Below are positions 24,132 through 33,380 of a stretch of DNA of 64,000 bases, piece after piece. Numbering within the stretch: the first letter of the stretch is position 1; every line of letters begins with the position of its first letter. The stretch comes from Gillisia sp. CAL575 (GTDB lineage Bacteria > Bacteroidota > Bacteroidia > Flavobacteriales > Flavobacteriaceae), in the NCBI RefSeq assembly GCF_000403785.1, contig NZ_APHJ01000017.1, forward strand, positions 1 to 64,000, in the 5' to 3' direction. Position numbers and translations under genes: made by a program. The notes beneath the pieces were generated by a model. The model saw only the letters and a list, made by a program, of their open reading frames with translations, did no database searches and was not told where the DNA came from.

Positions 24132-25871
24132 ATGAACGTTTCAGAACAATTATTACAAATTCTTACAGATGCAGGAGTGACAAATGTCCATGGTGTTACT
24201 GGCGATGCACTTAATTTTTTTGTCAAAGCAATTGAAAAAAGCGATAAAGTAAACTGGCGTGCATTTAAGCATGAAGGCAATGCATCTTTCGCTGCGTTTG
24301 GCGAAAGTGAAACTACAGGCAATCTTGCAGTATGTGCAGGAACGGTAGGGCCGGGAGCTTTGCACCTTATAAATGGATTGTACAACGCTAAAAAGGAAAG
24401 AACTCCCGTACTAGCCATAACCGGACAAATTCCCAGAGCATTGCAGGGAACCAACTATTTTCAGGAGGTGGATCTAAAAAAGGTATACGACGATGTTTGC
24501 GAATATCAGGCAATCATTAAAACACCCGAAGAAGCACCTCAGATTATACAGCGGGCTATAAAAATCGCAATTAATCAACAAACTGTTTGTAGGATTGAAC
24601 TACCAGCAGATGTTGCTGAAATGGAAGCAGAAAATCAGGAATTTATCCATCCTATGGTTAAATCTGAAGCAACATTAATGGCAAGCACGCGGCAGGTAAA
24701 TCTCGCTGCAGAAATGATAAACAAGGCAGGACGAATCGCTATTTTAGCAGGTCACGGTTGCCGTGAATCGCGGGAAGAAGTATTGGCTTTGGCTAAAAAA
24801 TTGAAAGCTCCAATTACACATACTTTAAAAGCAGCAGACATCTTTGATCATGATACCGATAATGTTGTTGGTCTTACGGGTCTTATAGGGAACCCGTCAG
24901 GATATCAAGGAGTGATGAAATGCGATTTATTGTTGATGTTAGCAACAGATTTTCCATATATCGAATTTTTACCGCATAAGACAGATACAATTCAAGTGGA
25001 TGTTCGTGCAGAGAATATTGGTAACCGAACCGCCGTAAATCTTGGAGTACATGGGGATGTAAAGAGTTTTGTGGAAAGCTTACTTCCAAAAGTTGAGGAA
25101 AAAACAGACACAGATTTCGTAGATAAATTAACGGATAGTTTTAAGAAATATCGCGAAGAAAAATTAACTGAAGCATCACCAGAAAGGGACATTCAGCCAC
25201 TTCATCCACAAATTTTCGCACGTTTTATTAATGAACATGCTTCCAACGATGCCATTTTTACAGTAGAAACAGGTACCTCCGCAATTTGGGCAGCTAATCA
25301 TATTTCATTTCATTCACAACGCAGGATAATTGGTTCCTTCAATCACGGTTCTATGGCCGTTGGTTTACCATCCGCCATGGGTGCTCAATTTGCTTTTCCT
25401 AAGCGGGAAGTATGGTCTATATCGGGCGATGGGGCGTTTAATATGGCAATGCAGGATTTTATTACCGCAGTGCGTTATGATTTACCAGTCAAAATTTTAG
25501 TTTTAAACAATGGCCAACTAGGTTTCGTTAAGCTAGAAATGGAACAGGTAGGACTAGCGCCGGCAATTGATGCCTTATGTCAGCAAAACGTGAATTTTGC
25601 TGAATATGCAAAACTCTGTGGAGGGGAAGGAGTTAGAGTTGAAAAAGCCGAAGATATTGAACAGGCAATCCTTATGGCAAAAAATAGTAAGAAGCCTTTT
25701 ATTATTGATGCCGTTGTAAATAGTGGGGAACTATCCTTACCTCCGCACATTGGAATGAAGCAAATTTTGGGTTTTGGAACTTCTAAAGCTAAAGAGGTGC
25801 TTCAGGTTATCACTGGTGATAAAGGACAATGGGAGAATTTGAAGAAAGAATTAAATGCATGGTTTGATTAA
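24132..25871 (+). CDS. poxB: ThDP-dependent pyruvate oxidase/dehydrogenase (PoxB-like)
   Basis: A 579-residue enzyme with N-terminal PYR (E48 in FKHEGNASF activates the thiamine), central FAD-binding, and C-terminal PP domains (G432-D-G with the following QDFITAVRYDLPV and LNNGQLGF). These residue positions match E. coli PoxB closely. It would decarboxylate pyruvate to acetate and CO2 and pass electrons to a quinone, or form H2O2 and acetyl phosphate as in oxidases. The E. coli C-terminal lipid-binding peptide is not obvious. It follows a DoxX gene by 10 bases. Indolepyruvate or acetolactate activity is less likely given the match. Confidence 0.82.
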   Translation: MNVSEQLLQILTDAGVTNVHGVTGDALNFFVKAIEKSDKVNWRAFKHEGNASFAAFGESETTGNLAVCAGTVGPGALHLINGLYNAKKERTPVLAITGQIPRALQGTNYFQEVDLKKVYDDVCEYQAIIKTPEEAPQIIQRAIKIAINQQTVCRIELPADVAEMEAENQEFIHPMVKSEATLMASTRQVNLAAEMINKAGRIAILAGHGCRESREEVLALAKKLKAPITHTLKAADIFDHDTDNVVGLTGLIGNPSGYQGVMKCDLLLMLATDFPYIEFLPHKTDTIQVDVRAENIGNRTAVNLGVHGDVKSFVESLLPKVEEKTDTDFVDKLTDSFKKYREEKLTEASPERDIQPLHPQIFARFINEHASNDAIFTVETGTSAIWAANHISFHSQRRIIGSFNHGSMAVGLPSAMGAQFAFPKREVWSISGDGAFNMAMQDFITAVRYDLPVKILVLNNGQLGFVKLEMEQVGLAPAIDALCQQNVNFAEYAKLCGGEGVRVEKAEDIEQAILMAKNSKKPFIIDAVVNSGELSLPPHIGMKQILGFGTSKAKEVLQVITGDKGQWENLKKELNAWFD

Positions 25872-25919
25872 AAAAAATTGAAACTAATAAATTTAATAAT
25901 TAACTAAAAACTGAGTATT

Positions 25920-26345
25920 ATGGACAACAAATTTTTGAAAAGTGTTTTAGCAGGAATTGTAGCAACGATTGCGATGACTATTCTTATGATGATTGCTGCA
26001 AAATTAGGAATGCCTAAAATGGATCCACCACAACTGTTAGCTACTACTATGGGAGTTTCTGTGGTAATAGGCTGGATTATGCACTTTATGATAGGTATTA
26101 TCTTTGCCTTAATTTACGCCTACATAATTAGCGGAATGCTCACAAAAATAAGTTCGATTTTATTGAAGGGTGTTATTTTTGGAATCATAGCAGCTGTTAT
26201 TGCAAAAGTGAGTATGACGCTTATGAGCAAAATGTTCGATTCAATGCCAGAACCTTCTGGGGATATGCTATTGTCATTATTGGGTTTAGTTATGGGTCAT
26301 ATTCTATTTGGAATTGTGGCGGTTTGGATTATAGATCGCAAATAA
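25920..26345 (+). CDS. Four-helix membrane protein, unknown (DUF6789-like)
   Basis: A 141-residue hydrophobic protein: SVLAGIVATIAMTILMMIAA, VSVVIGWIMHFMIGIIFALIYAYI, GVIFGIIAAVIAKVSM, LGLVMGHILFGIVAVWII. Conserved-looking histidines (MHFMIG, MGHILFG) lie in the membrane near the cytoplasmic face. It resembles the DUF6789 group by helix spacing. It lies 48 bases after the poxB-like gene, so the same transcript is likely. The function is unknown; heme or quinone contact via the histidines is a guess. Confidence 0.6.
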   Translation: MDNKFLKSVLAGIVATIAMTILMMIAAKLGMPKMDPPQLLATTMGVSVVIGWIMHFMIGIIFALIYAYIISGMLTKISSILLKGVIFGIIAAVIAKVSMTLMSKMFDSMPEPSGDMLLSLLGLVMGHILFGIVAVWIIDRK

Positions 26346-26433
26346 TAAAAGTAAGATAGGAGGAGCTGGAATTATTTTTTTTATTGAAATATGAATTATC
26401 TCTCATAAAATCTTTCACTTAAAGTTGGATAAT

Positions 26434-27801
26434 ATGTCGCAAAAGCATCAGCTAAAGTATATCGTAATTTCCGATCTTCATTTGGGTGAAGAAGACAGTT
26501 TATTCACTCAAAATAAGAATGGTTCAAACGAATTGTTGGAAGCTTTTAGTGATTGCATGGCAGATTTGCTATATCATTTCAACGGAAATCATGAGCTTCC
26601 AAAACTGGTCCTTAATGGGGACATTTTAGGTTTAGCTTTTAGCACCTATCCCGAAAGTTTAAGTGCTTTTCATCATTTTGTGAAAGCAATGACTGTTCAA
26701 AATAAAATTTGTGATAAGGTAATTTATATTCCGGGGAACCACGATCATCATATCTGGCAATTGACGATGGAAGATGATTATCAGCAAAAATTATTAGATA
26801 GAACGGCAGATTCCAAATTTCCGGAAAGGACAGCAGCAACAGGTTCATTATACGCGGACGGATTAAAAAGTAATCTTTTAGAATCTTTTATGAAAAAGGA
26901 GGAAATCTCTCCCACAGAGTTGAAAGTCTTCTATCCTAATTTTTTACTTCCGGCACCCACAAATGACACGCCTTTTATCTTATTTCATCACGGACATTTT
27001 GCTGAAAACACCTACCATTTTATTTCAAAATCTTTGCAGGCGTTGTATCCAGAATTAAAATCACCCGAAGGGACTGGGAATTTAGAATTACAAAACGGTG
27101 CTTGGATCGATTTTGCATTTAGTCAATTAGGTAGAAGTGGGGAAGCAGGAACCTATTTTGAAAAATTAATGCACACTTTAAGTAATAAAGAGGAATTAGA
27201 AAAACAAAAGGATCAACTAGCAAATAATATTGCTAAAAATGTTGATTTCCCTTATTTACCTTTTCATTGGATGGAAAAGTTTTTGGCCAAACGTTTGCTG
27301 AGTAGTATATCCGACAGAGTTAGAGGCGAACGCTATAAGGGTGGAGTTACGTGCTCTGATGAAACTATGCAAAACTTACTAGCCTATTTTAATAAGTTTT
27401 GTAAGAGTACGCTCAAAGAAAATGGATGGACAGATCAACCTCTACAGTTCGTTTGGGGTCATACTCATAAACCTTTCGAGAAAATAACAGCGTCTGAAAT
27501 TTTTGGAAAACTTAAAATAACCAATACTGGCGGTTGGGTGCTACCTCCACAAACCAGTCCTAAACACGGCGCATCCATTGTTTTGATAGACCAAAATAAT
27601 GATGTTCAATCACTTCGTGTTTTTATGGATTTTGAAACAGGAGATAAAACAATTTTCAAGGTTGAAACGGCTGATGATAAAACTATGACTGATTTTGGAA
27701 AAGCGATAGAGCAAAAGATTTATCAGGAAAACAAATTAAGTCCGTTGTGGGAAACATTTAAGAATAAGTTAGAATCAGAGATTGCATTGAGAAGAAACTA
27801 A
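26434..27801 (+). CDS. Metallophosphoesterase
   Basis: A 455-residue calcineurin-like phosphoesterase: ISDLHLGEED (D-x-H), LNGDILGL, IPGNHDHHIW, FHHGHFAEN and WGHTHKPFE are the five metal-binding blocks in order. The ATG at 26434 is preferred over the in-frame TTG nine bases upstream. An unusual insertion of about 170 residues separates the GNHD block from the HHGH and GHTH blocks. The stop lies 4 bases before the GMC oxidoreductase start, so the two are co-translated. The substrate is unknown; a phospholipid or cyclic nucleotide is possible. Confidence 0.85.
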   Translation: MSQKHQLKYIVISDLHLGEEDSLFTQNKNGSNELLEAFSDCMADLLYHFNGNHELPKLVLNGDILGLAFSTYPESLSAFHHFVKAMTVQNKICDKVIYIPGNHDHHIWQLTMEDDYQQKLLDRTADSKFPERTAATGSLYADGLKSNLLESFMKKEEISPTELKVFYPNFLLPAPTNDTPFILFHHGHFAENTYHFISKSLQALYPELKSPEGTGNLELQNGAWIDFAFSQLGRSGEAGTYFEKLMHTLSNKEELEKQKDQLANNIAKNVDFPYLPFHWMEKFLAKRLLSSISDRVRGERYKGGVTCSDETMQNLLAYFNKFCKSTLKENGWTDQPLQFVWGHTHKPFEKITASEIFGKLKITNTGGWVLPPQTSPKHGASIVLIDQNNDVQSLRVFMDFETGDKTIFKVETADDKTMTDFGKAIEQKIYQENKLSPLWETFKNKLESEIALRRN

Positions 27802-27805
27802 AGTC

Positions 27806-29521
27806 ATGAAAAGAGATACAGAGGTACTTATTATTGGGTCGGGTTTTGGAGCATCTGTTGCTGCCCTTCGTTTTTCTGAAGCAGGTAAGAAAGTAACTAT
27901 ATTGGAGCGCGGTGGCCGCATCACCAGAGAAAATTTTGAAGCCGATGATGATATGTTTTGGCAGCCAGACAAAGGTCGCTATGGAATGAATGATTTTCAA
28001 AAACGGGGAAAAAATGTTATTCCTTGGCTTGGCGCAGGTGTTGGCGGCGGCTCTCACGTTTATGCAGGAACATTAAAGCGACGGGATTTTTTTGATGATT
28101 TCCCGAGCGATATAACAGTTTCAGAAATGACCCCATTTTATGAGCGTGCCGAAGGTATGATGGATGCTATGAAATATCCAGATTATCCACCTTATAATAA
28201 TCTGCCATCTTACCAAATTTTTCGCAAGGCAGAAAAAAAAATGCAGGCGAAATATCCAGAAATGGTGGAGAAGCAAGGAGATATTTTATTAGCAATTTCT
28301 TATGCGCCAAAAGATGGCAAACCCGGTGCGACTTTTACAAATAAATATGGTGCAAAACAGCGTTATTCGGATCCAGATGAACAAAAAATATTAGGTGGAG
28401 AAATTGATGTCAAAAATACTTTGGACAAGAATTATCTGTTCCAAGCAGAAAAAAATGGAACTATAATTCACGAGTTTCGTGAAGTGACAAAAATTGAAGC
28501 ACTCCCAGAAAGTGGCTATTTGGTACATTGGAAAGACCCACGCAAAGAATCTCAATCAACCGGGAAAATAAGTTGTGAGGTTTTAGTGTGTGGAGCAGGA
28601 ACTATAGGAACTACTGCATTATTGCTTCAAAATAAATATGTACATAAAACATTACTAAATATATCTGAGAAGTTAGGCACAACTTATTTTTCAAACGGAG
28701 ATTACGTCACTTTTTTAGTTCCAAAAAAAGGCTTACTTCTTTCTTGGGTAGGTTTAATTACAGCAGTTGTCGGTTTAAGTATTTCCAAATCGTCGGTCAC
28801 AATTCCGGGCATTGCTGCCTATCTTTTGGGTTGGGCTATTTCTGGCAAAAAACAAAAACCTGATACGGGAACTACCAACAGTGATTACATTAAATTTAAA
28901 CATCGAGATGGTAGCCCGCAAGGGATGTACATTGAAGGAGGTCGCTATCCTACGCCATTAAAAGCATCTGCAGCCATAGCGACGAGCCTGATGGGAACAT
29001 ATAAACCAAGCAGTTATAAAAAAATAAGTAAGGTTGTGGATTCTACGGGGAAATATGTTCCTATAGTTGAACTCATTGAAAGGACGTGGCCAATTCCGCT
29101 GTTAATGATGGGTCGAGACGATGCCGTGGGAAGTTTTAAACTTGATAAAGAGAATAAAGCAATCATTGACATCAATTTAGCCGATAATGATGCGTACGTA
29201 ACATACTTAGAAAAGTGGGGAAAAATATTCAGCAAAGAAGCTAACAGTTATTTTATGCCAAATGTTATCGCCAAAACATTAAAAATAGTTGAAGTACCTC
29301 ACAGTATGGGAGGCTGTTCGATGGGAAAAAATGAATTATCTGGAGTTGTAGATAGCTACGGAAGAGTTTTTGGATATGAAAATTTTTTAATCTTGGATGG
29401 TTCCATATTACCCTGTTCCCTTGGGCCCAATCCCGCATTAACCATTCTGGCTTTTGCTGAACGCTCGATGGAAACTGTAATTCCTCAAATGGAAGAATTT
29501 GGAACTATTAAGACACCTTAA
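27806..29521 (+). CDS. GMC-type FAD oxidoreductase (cholesterol-oxidase-like) with a hydrophobic insertion
   Basis: A 571-residue flavoenzyme. It has the dinucleotide-binding GSGFGASVAALRFSEAGKKV, the FAD loop GAGVGGGSHVYAGT, and the C-terminal HSMGGCSMG plus GPNPALTILAFAERS, which supply the catalytic His and Asn of the cholesterol oxidase branch. At about residues 308-346 a pair of hydrophobic segments (LLLSWVGLITAVVGLSI and VTIPGIAAYLLGWAI) is inserted inside the substrate domain and would embed in a membrane. The substrate is unknown: a sterol, hopanoid or alcohol is possible. It is co-translated with the metallophosphoesterase. Confidence 0.8.
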   Translation: MKRDTEVLIIGSGFGASVAALRFSEAGKKVTILERGGRITRENFEADDDMFWQPDKGRYGMNDFQKRGKNVIPWLGAGVGGGSHVYAGTLKRRDFFDDFPSDITVSEMTPFYERAEGMMDAMKYPDYPPYNNLPSYQIFRKAEKKMQAKYPEMVEKQGDILLAISYAPKDGKPGATFTNKYGAKQRYSDPDEQKILGGEIDVKNTLDKNYLFQAEKNGTIIHEFREVTKIEALPESGYLVHWKDPRKESQSTGKISCEVLVCGAGTIGTTALLLQNKYVHKTLLNISEKLGTTYFSNGDYVTFLVPKKGLLLSWVGLITAVVGLSISKSSVTIPGIAAYLLGWAISGKKQKPDTGTTNSDYIKFKHRDGSPQGMYIEGGRYPTPLKASAAIATSLMGTYKPSSYKKISKVVDSTGKYVPIVELIERTWPIPLLMMGRDDAVGSFKLDKENKAIIDINLADNDAYVTYLEKWGKIFSKEANSYFMPNVIAKTLKIVEVPHSMGGCSMGKNELSGVVDSYGRVFGYENFLILDGSILPCSLGPNPALTILAFAERSMETVIPQMEEFGTIKTP

Positions 29522-29532
29522 ATACCATCTCC

Positions 29533-30354
29533 ATGAAAAATCGATTTTTAAATATTCAAGATGTAGTTTCAGAAATGAGTAGAGAAACTATCTCGAATAC
29601 ATTAAAATTATCTCCTCTTAAGGCGCTTATACTGTCTGTTTTGGCTGGGATGTTTATTACGTTCGGTGCGCTTTTTTCAATTTTGATTTCAGCTGGGGTA
29701 GAAACCCTTGGTATTTCATTATTACTTCAAGGTTTTGGATTTTCAGTTGGTTTTTTTATGGTTATAATGACAGGGTCACTTTTGTTTTCTGAAACTAATG
29801 TGGTACTACCTGCTTCTATATTGAGTTGCACATCTAAACAAATGATAATGGGTGCGTTCAAATTTTGGAGTATAGCCATTGTTGGGAATATCATTGGCGC
29901 ACTTATTACTGGAGCATTGATCAATTTTGCGCACGAATATCCACCGGAGTTTAATGAAACTCTTTCCCATCTAATTCATAAGAAAATGCACTATTATGAT
30001 GTGCATACATCAACAAGCTGGTTGCAAGCAGTCGTATCTGGAATGTTCGGGAATATGCTGGTAGGTATTGCAGCGACAATCGCGCTAATGGGGAAAACAA
30101 TTATAGGAAAATATATTCCAATATTTTTAGCAGTTTCCGTTTTTGTAGCTGCTAATTTTCAGCACAGTCCCGCAAATATGGGATATTTTTCATTGATAAT
30201 GCCTACTGGTAACGGCCCGGGGTGGTATGATGCCGCAATGTGGAATCTATTACCAGCAGCTATTGGGAATATATTAGGCGGAATTTTCTTGGTGGCTCTT
30301 CCATTATGGTTTGCAATATCACGAAAGAAGGATCCAATTGACCATCAAAGTTAA
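29533..30354 (+). CDS. Formate/nitrite transporter (FNT) family channel
   Basis: A 273-residue protein with six helices. It has the FNT signature spread over LSPLKALILSVLAGMFITFGALFS, LLFSETNVVLPASIL, and ANFQHSPANMGYFSL, the last holding the central-pore histidine region. FNT channels pass formate, nitrite, hydrosulfide, lactate or acetate. Placed 11 bases after the GMC gene and downstream of a PoxB-like enzyme, an acetate outlet is an attractive but untested idea. Confidence 0.82.
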   Translation: MKNRFLNIQDVVSEMSRETISNTLKLSPLKALILSVLAGMFITFGALFSILISAGVETLGISLLLQGFGFSVGFFMVIMTGSLLFSETNVVLPASILSCTSKQMIMGAFKFWSIAIVGNIIGALITGALINFAHEYPPEFNETLSHLIHKKMHYYDVHTSTSWLQAVVSGMFGNMLVGIAATIALMGKTIIGKYIPIFLAVSVFVAANFQHSPANMGYFSLIMPTGNGPGWYDAAMWNLLPAAIGNILGGIFLVALPLWFAISRKKDPIDHQS

Positions 30355-30507
30355 AATGCAACATTAAAAGAATACAGCTATGTGTTTTTGGAAACCGAAC
30401 TGACAAAAATTACCAATATTTTTTGACTGGACAGCTCTTCAAAGTCCTATAGGATACGAATTATAGGAAGCGTTTAGAAAATTTAAGATATTTTAAAAAC
30501 CAACGCC

Positions 30508-31203
30508 ATGTTAAGCATTATCATCCCGACCTATAATGAGGCCGAACAGATTGCACAAACCATAAGCAAAATACATGTGGCCAATCGCAATTATGATGTA
30601 GAAATCATTGTGGTAGACGGAGGCAGTACGGACGATACTATAAATACGGCTAATAAATACGGAGCTTCTGTAATACATAGCAAATACAAAGGCCGTGCAG
30701 CACAAATGAATATGGGGGCATTAGTAGCGAAACACGATATTCTTTATTTTTTGCACGCCGACAGTATTCCGCCTCATGATTTTACTTCAGGGATTTTCGA
30801 AGCCTTTAATAAGGGTGCGAAAAGCGGATGCTTCCGACTGCAGTTTGATTCTGATCACTGGTTCCTAAACGCTAATGCATGGTTCACCCGGTTTAACTTG
30901 AACGCCTTTCGTTTTGGTGACCAAAGCTTGTTTGTTACGAAAGAAATATTTCAAAAGGCCAGCGGTTTTCGGGAAGACCTGTTGATGATGGAAGACCAAG
31001 AAATCGTCAGTCGCCTTAAAAAGTTTGGAAAATTTGAAGTCATTGATGATTATGTTACCACTTTGGCAAGAAAATACCAATACAACGGTGTTTATAGGAT
31101 GCAGAGCATTTTCTTTCTTATTTGGTCACTCTATTATCTAGGTTATTCCCAGGAAAAATTAATAGAAATTCGTCAAAAACTGATTAAAAACCACAAATTA
31201 TAA
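30508..31203 (+). CDS. Family 2 glycosyltransferase (TIGR04283 arsenosugar-type)
   Basis: A 231-residue GT-A glycosyltransferase: IIIPTYNEAEQIAQTI, IIVVDGGSTDDT, RAAQMNMGALVAKHDILYFLHADS and FRFGDQSLFVTKEIF carry the family's nucleotide and metal sites. This pattern is that of TIGR04283, a set of enzymes in arsenosugar-type clusters. The usual radical-SAM ArsS and ArsM partners are absent here. It is followed 49 bases later by a MerA-like flavoprotein, a pairing seen in such clusters. Confidence 0.75.
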   Translation: MLSIIIPTYNEAEQIAQTISKIHVANRNYDVEIIVVDGGSTDDTINTANKYGASVIHSKYKGRAAQMNMGALVAKHDILYFLHADSIPPHDFTSGIFEAFNKGAKSGCFRLQFDSDHWFLNANAWFTRFNLNAFRFGDQSLFVTKEIFQKASGFREDLLMMEDQEIVSRLKKFGKFEVIDDYVTTLARKYQYNGVYRMQSIFFLIWSLYYLGYSQEKLIEIRQKLIKNHKL

Positions 31204-31252
31204 TATGAATTGCTCTAAAGAAAAAGAACAATAAACTTAAAATGACAACATT

Positions 31253-32689
31253 ATGGGCATTGAAAAATATGATATAATAGTAATCGGCGCAGGGTCAGCA
31301 GGGCTAAGTGTAGGCCTGACTATGAATACGCTTGGCTTTAAAGTCTTGATGATTGCAAAAACTGATCACCAAATTGGTGGGGAATGCTTAAATGATGGCT
31401 GTGTTCCCAGCAAAGCATTAATTCATGTAGCAAAAATAATCCGTCAAGCAAAAAAGGCTGAAGCGTTCGGGATGCATCTCAACGGAAAACCTGATCTAAA
31501 AAAAGCTACGGACTACATTACCCAAAGGCAGGAGATTATTCGTAAACATGAAAATGCCGCGGAGCTGCGTGAGCAAGGAGTTAGTATTGCATTAGGTGAA
31601 GCAAAATTCACGGGCAAAAAAGAAGTAACTGTCAATAACATCAAATACAAGGCAAAGAATATCGTTATCGCAACCGGATCAAAACCTCGAATACTAGATC
31701 TACCTGGCATAAAAAATGTAAAATATTACACAAACAATAATGTTTTTTCAATTGAAAATTTACCTGTAAATATCTTGTTTATCGGTGGAGGTCCCATCGG
31801 AATCGAATTAGCACAAGCTTTTAATAGTCTCGGTACAAAAGTCACTGTTGTACAACACGGCAATACCATCCTAGAGCATGATGATCTGCAAGTCACTTCC
31901 GTTCTTTTGCAGCAACTCCAGCAGGAGGGAATCGAAATTATGCTTAATGCCGAAGTGGAGCGTTTTACTTCAGCTGAAACGGCCAACATAAAATTAAAAG
32001 ACGGAGTAATCAGAAATATAAATTTTGACGCTGTTTTTGTCGGCATCGGACGTGAATTACCTTTAGATTCCTTGCATCTACAAAATGCAGGAATTAACAT
32101 TAAAGAAGGGAAAATTCTTTCCAATAAATATCTGCAGACCACGAACAAAAATGTTTATGTATGTGGTGATGTCGTTGGTGATTTGATGTTTTCTCATGCG
32201 GCAGAATTTCATGCCCGGATTTTGGTTAATAACTTTCTTTCCCCATTCAAAAAAAAATTAAACAACGATCATATGTCTTGGGTCACATTCACCGATCCTG
32301 AAATAGCTACTTTCGGACTTAATGAAAAACAATTACAACAGAAGAAAATTGCATATGAGAAACTTGAACACTCGTTCAATGCGGATGATAGGGCAATCAC
32401 AGATCAATATCAATTCGGCCGGATGATACTTTATATAAGCAAAGGCAATTTTTTAAAAAAAGAAAAGATTCTCGGGGGGACAATGGTTGCTCCGAATGCG
32501 GGAGAAATGATACAGGAGTTGATCCTTGCAAATATATCAGGCTTATCTACACAAGAAATTTTCGATAAAATTTATCCGTATCCCGTGGCATCAAGAGTTA
32601 ATCAACAGCTAATTGTAAAACATAAGCAAAAAATGATTTCTCCCCGATTGAAAAAATTAATACAAATCGCATATAAAATTTTTAACTGA
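31253..32689 (+). CDS. FAD-dependent pyridine nucleotide-disulfide oxidoreductase (MerA-like, not true MerA)
   Basis: A 478-residue flavoprotein of the lipoamide dehydrogenase/mercuric reductase superfamily. GAGSAGLSVGLTMNTLGFKV binds FAD, GGECLNDGCVPSKAL holds the redox-active CxxxxC, and FIGGGPIGIELAQAFNSLG binds NAD(P). It has no N-terminal HMA domain and no C-terminal vicinal cysteines, so it is unlikely to reduce Hg(II) as MerA does. The usual HPT..E catalytic pair is replaced by YPYPVASRVNQQ. Its stop overlaps the next gene's ATG by one base. Confidence 0.8.
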   Translation: MGIEKYDIIVIGAGSAGLSVGLTMNTLGFKVLMIAKTDHQIGGECLNDGCVPSKALIHVAKIIRQAKKAEAFGMHLNGKPDLKKATDYITQRQEIIRKHENAAELREQGVSIALGEAKFTGKKEVTVNNIKYKAKNIVIATGSKPRILDLPGIKNVKYYTNNNVFSIENLPVNILFIGGGPIGIELAQAFNSLGTKVTVVQHGNTILEHDDLQVTSVLLQQLQQEGIEIMLNAEVERFTSAETANIKLKDGVIRNINFDAVFVGIGRELPLDSLHLQNAGINIKEGKILSNKYLQTTNKNVYVCGDVVGDLMFSHAAEFHARILVNNFLSPFKKKLNNDHMSWVTFTDPEIATFGLNEKQLQQKKIAYEKLEHSFNADDRAITDQYQFGRMILYISKGNFLKKEKILGGTMVAPNAGEMIQELILANISGLSTQEIFDKIYPYPVASRVNQQLIVKHKQKMISPRLKKLIQIAYKIFN

Positions 32690-33024
32690 TGGAATGGTTT
32701 GAAATTTTTAAAGACTGGTTTTTAAGCCTTGGAGAAAAATACAATGTCAATCCATTTATTTTTGGTGGAATCTACTTGGGTGCTATCCCTTTTTTCTTCC
32801 TCTCTCTATCCTGGACAATTAAAAGAATTAGGAATAAAAAATCATTTGTATTTCCTACACTGCTTACCGGACTGTTTTTTATTTCGGCTTATTTGTACCT
32901 CTTAGTTGCTGGAAGAAATATTCCTCTTTGGGTGTATTTTTTTATTGGCATAATGGTATTATACGGTATTTATTCAACTGTTAAAAAAATAAGAAAAAAA
33001 ACAAAAAATCAAACTGACCGATGA
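32689..33024 (+). CDS. Three-helix membrane protein, hypothetical
   Basis: A 111-residue protein with helices at VNPFIFGGIYLGAIPFFFLSLSW, FPTLLTGLFFISAYLYLLVAG and WVYFFIGIMVLYGIYSTV, and a very basic tail (KKIRKKTKNQTDR). Its start codon overlaps the flavoprotein stop (TGATG), indicating translational coupling. It may anchor or serve the flavoprotein. No family was recognised. Confidence 0.6.
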   Translation: MEWFEIFKDWFLSLGEKYNVNPFIFGGIYLGAIPFFFLSLSWTIKRIRNKKSFVFPTLLTGLFFISAYLYLLVAGRNIPLWVYFFIGIMVLYGIYSTVKKIRKKTKNQTDR

Positions 33025-33380
33025 TTCCCAAATCTGCTTTCTGTGCATAGAGTATCTTGTGTAATTTTTGAATATTGTTAGTATTGTGATTTTTTAGGCT
33101 TTTGCTAAAGCGCAATTAGGATAATTTTAGGGTAGTCCAAGAAATTTAGAAATGTTATTTTCTTCAACTTCAACTTTAATTTATAATCTTATAATAATAA
33201 TTTGTAAAACTCTCTTAGGGAGATTTTTATCAGTGAAAATCTGAAGTGATTCGGTTTTTAGGAGTGAAAAAATAGCTTATTATTGCTGAGGTTGCAAAAT
33301 ACACCTTAAATATACCCCATTTTGGGTATTTCATATCCCGCCTTTTGGACTTAACTTAGTTTTCCCGTTTTTTCGGTAAT
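33025..33380. other. Long intergenic stretch with a small palindrome
   Basis: About 355 bases without a frame. ATACCC and GGGTAT (33312-33317 and 33324-33329) form a palindrome with a 6-base gap. It is followed by TATCCC and a CCG/CGG hairpin near 33364-33376. These could be regulatory sites for the structured transcript downstream. Confidence 0.35.

Noticed and set aside
31253-32689. True mercuric reductase MerA
   Set aside because: There is no N-terminal heavy-metal domain, no C-terminal vicinal cysteines, and no mer regulator or transport genes nearby; only the general flavoprotein family is supported.
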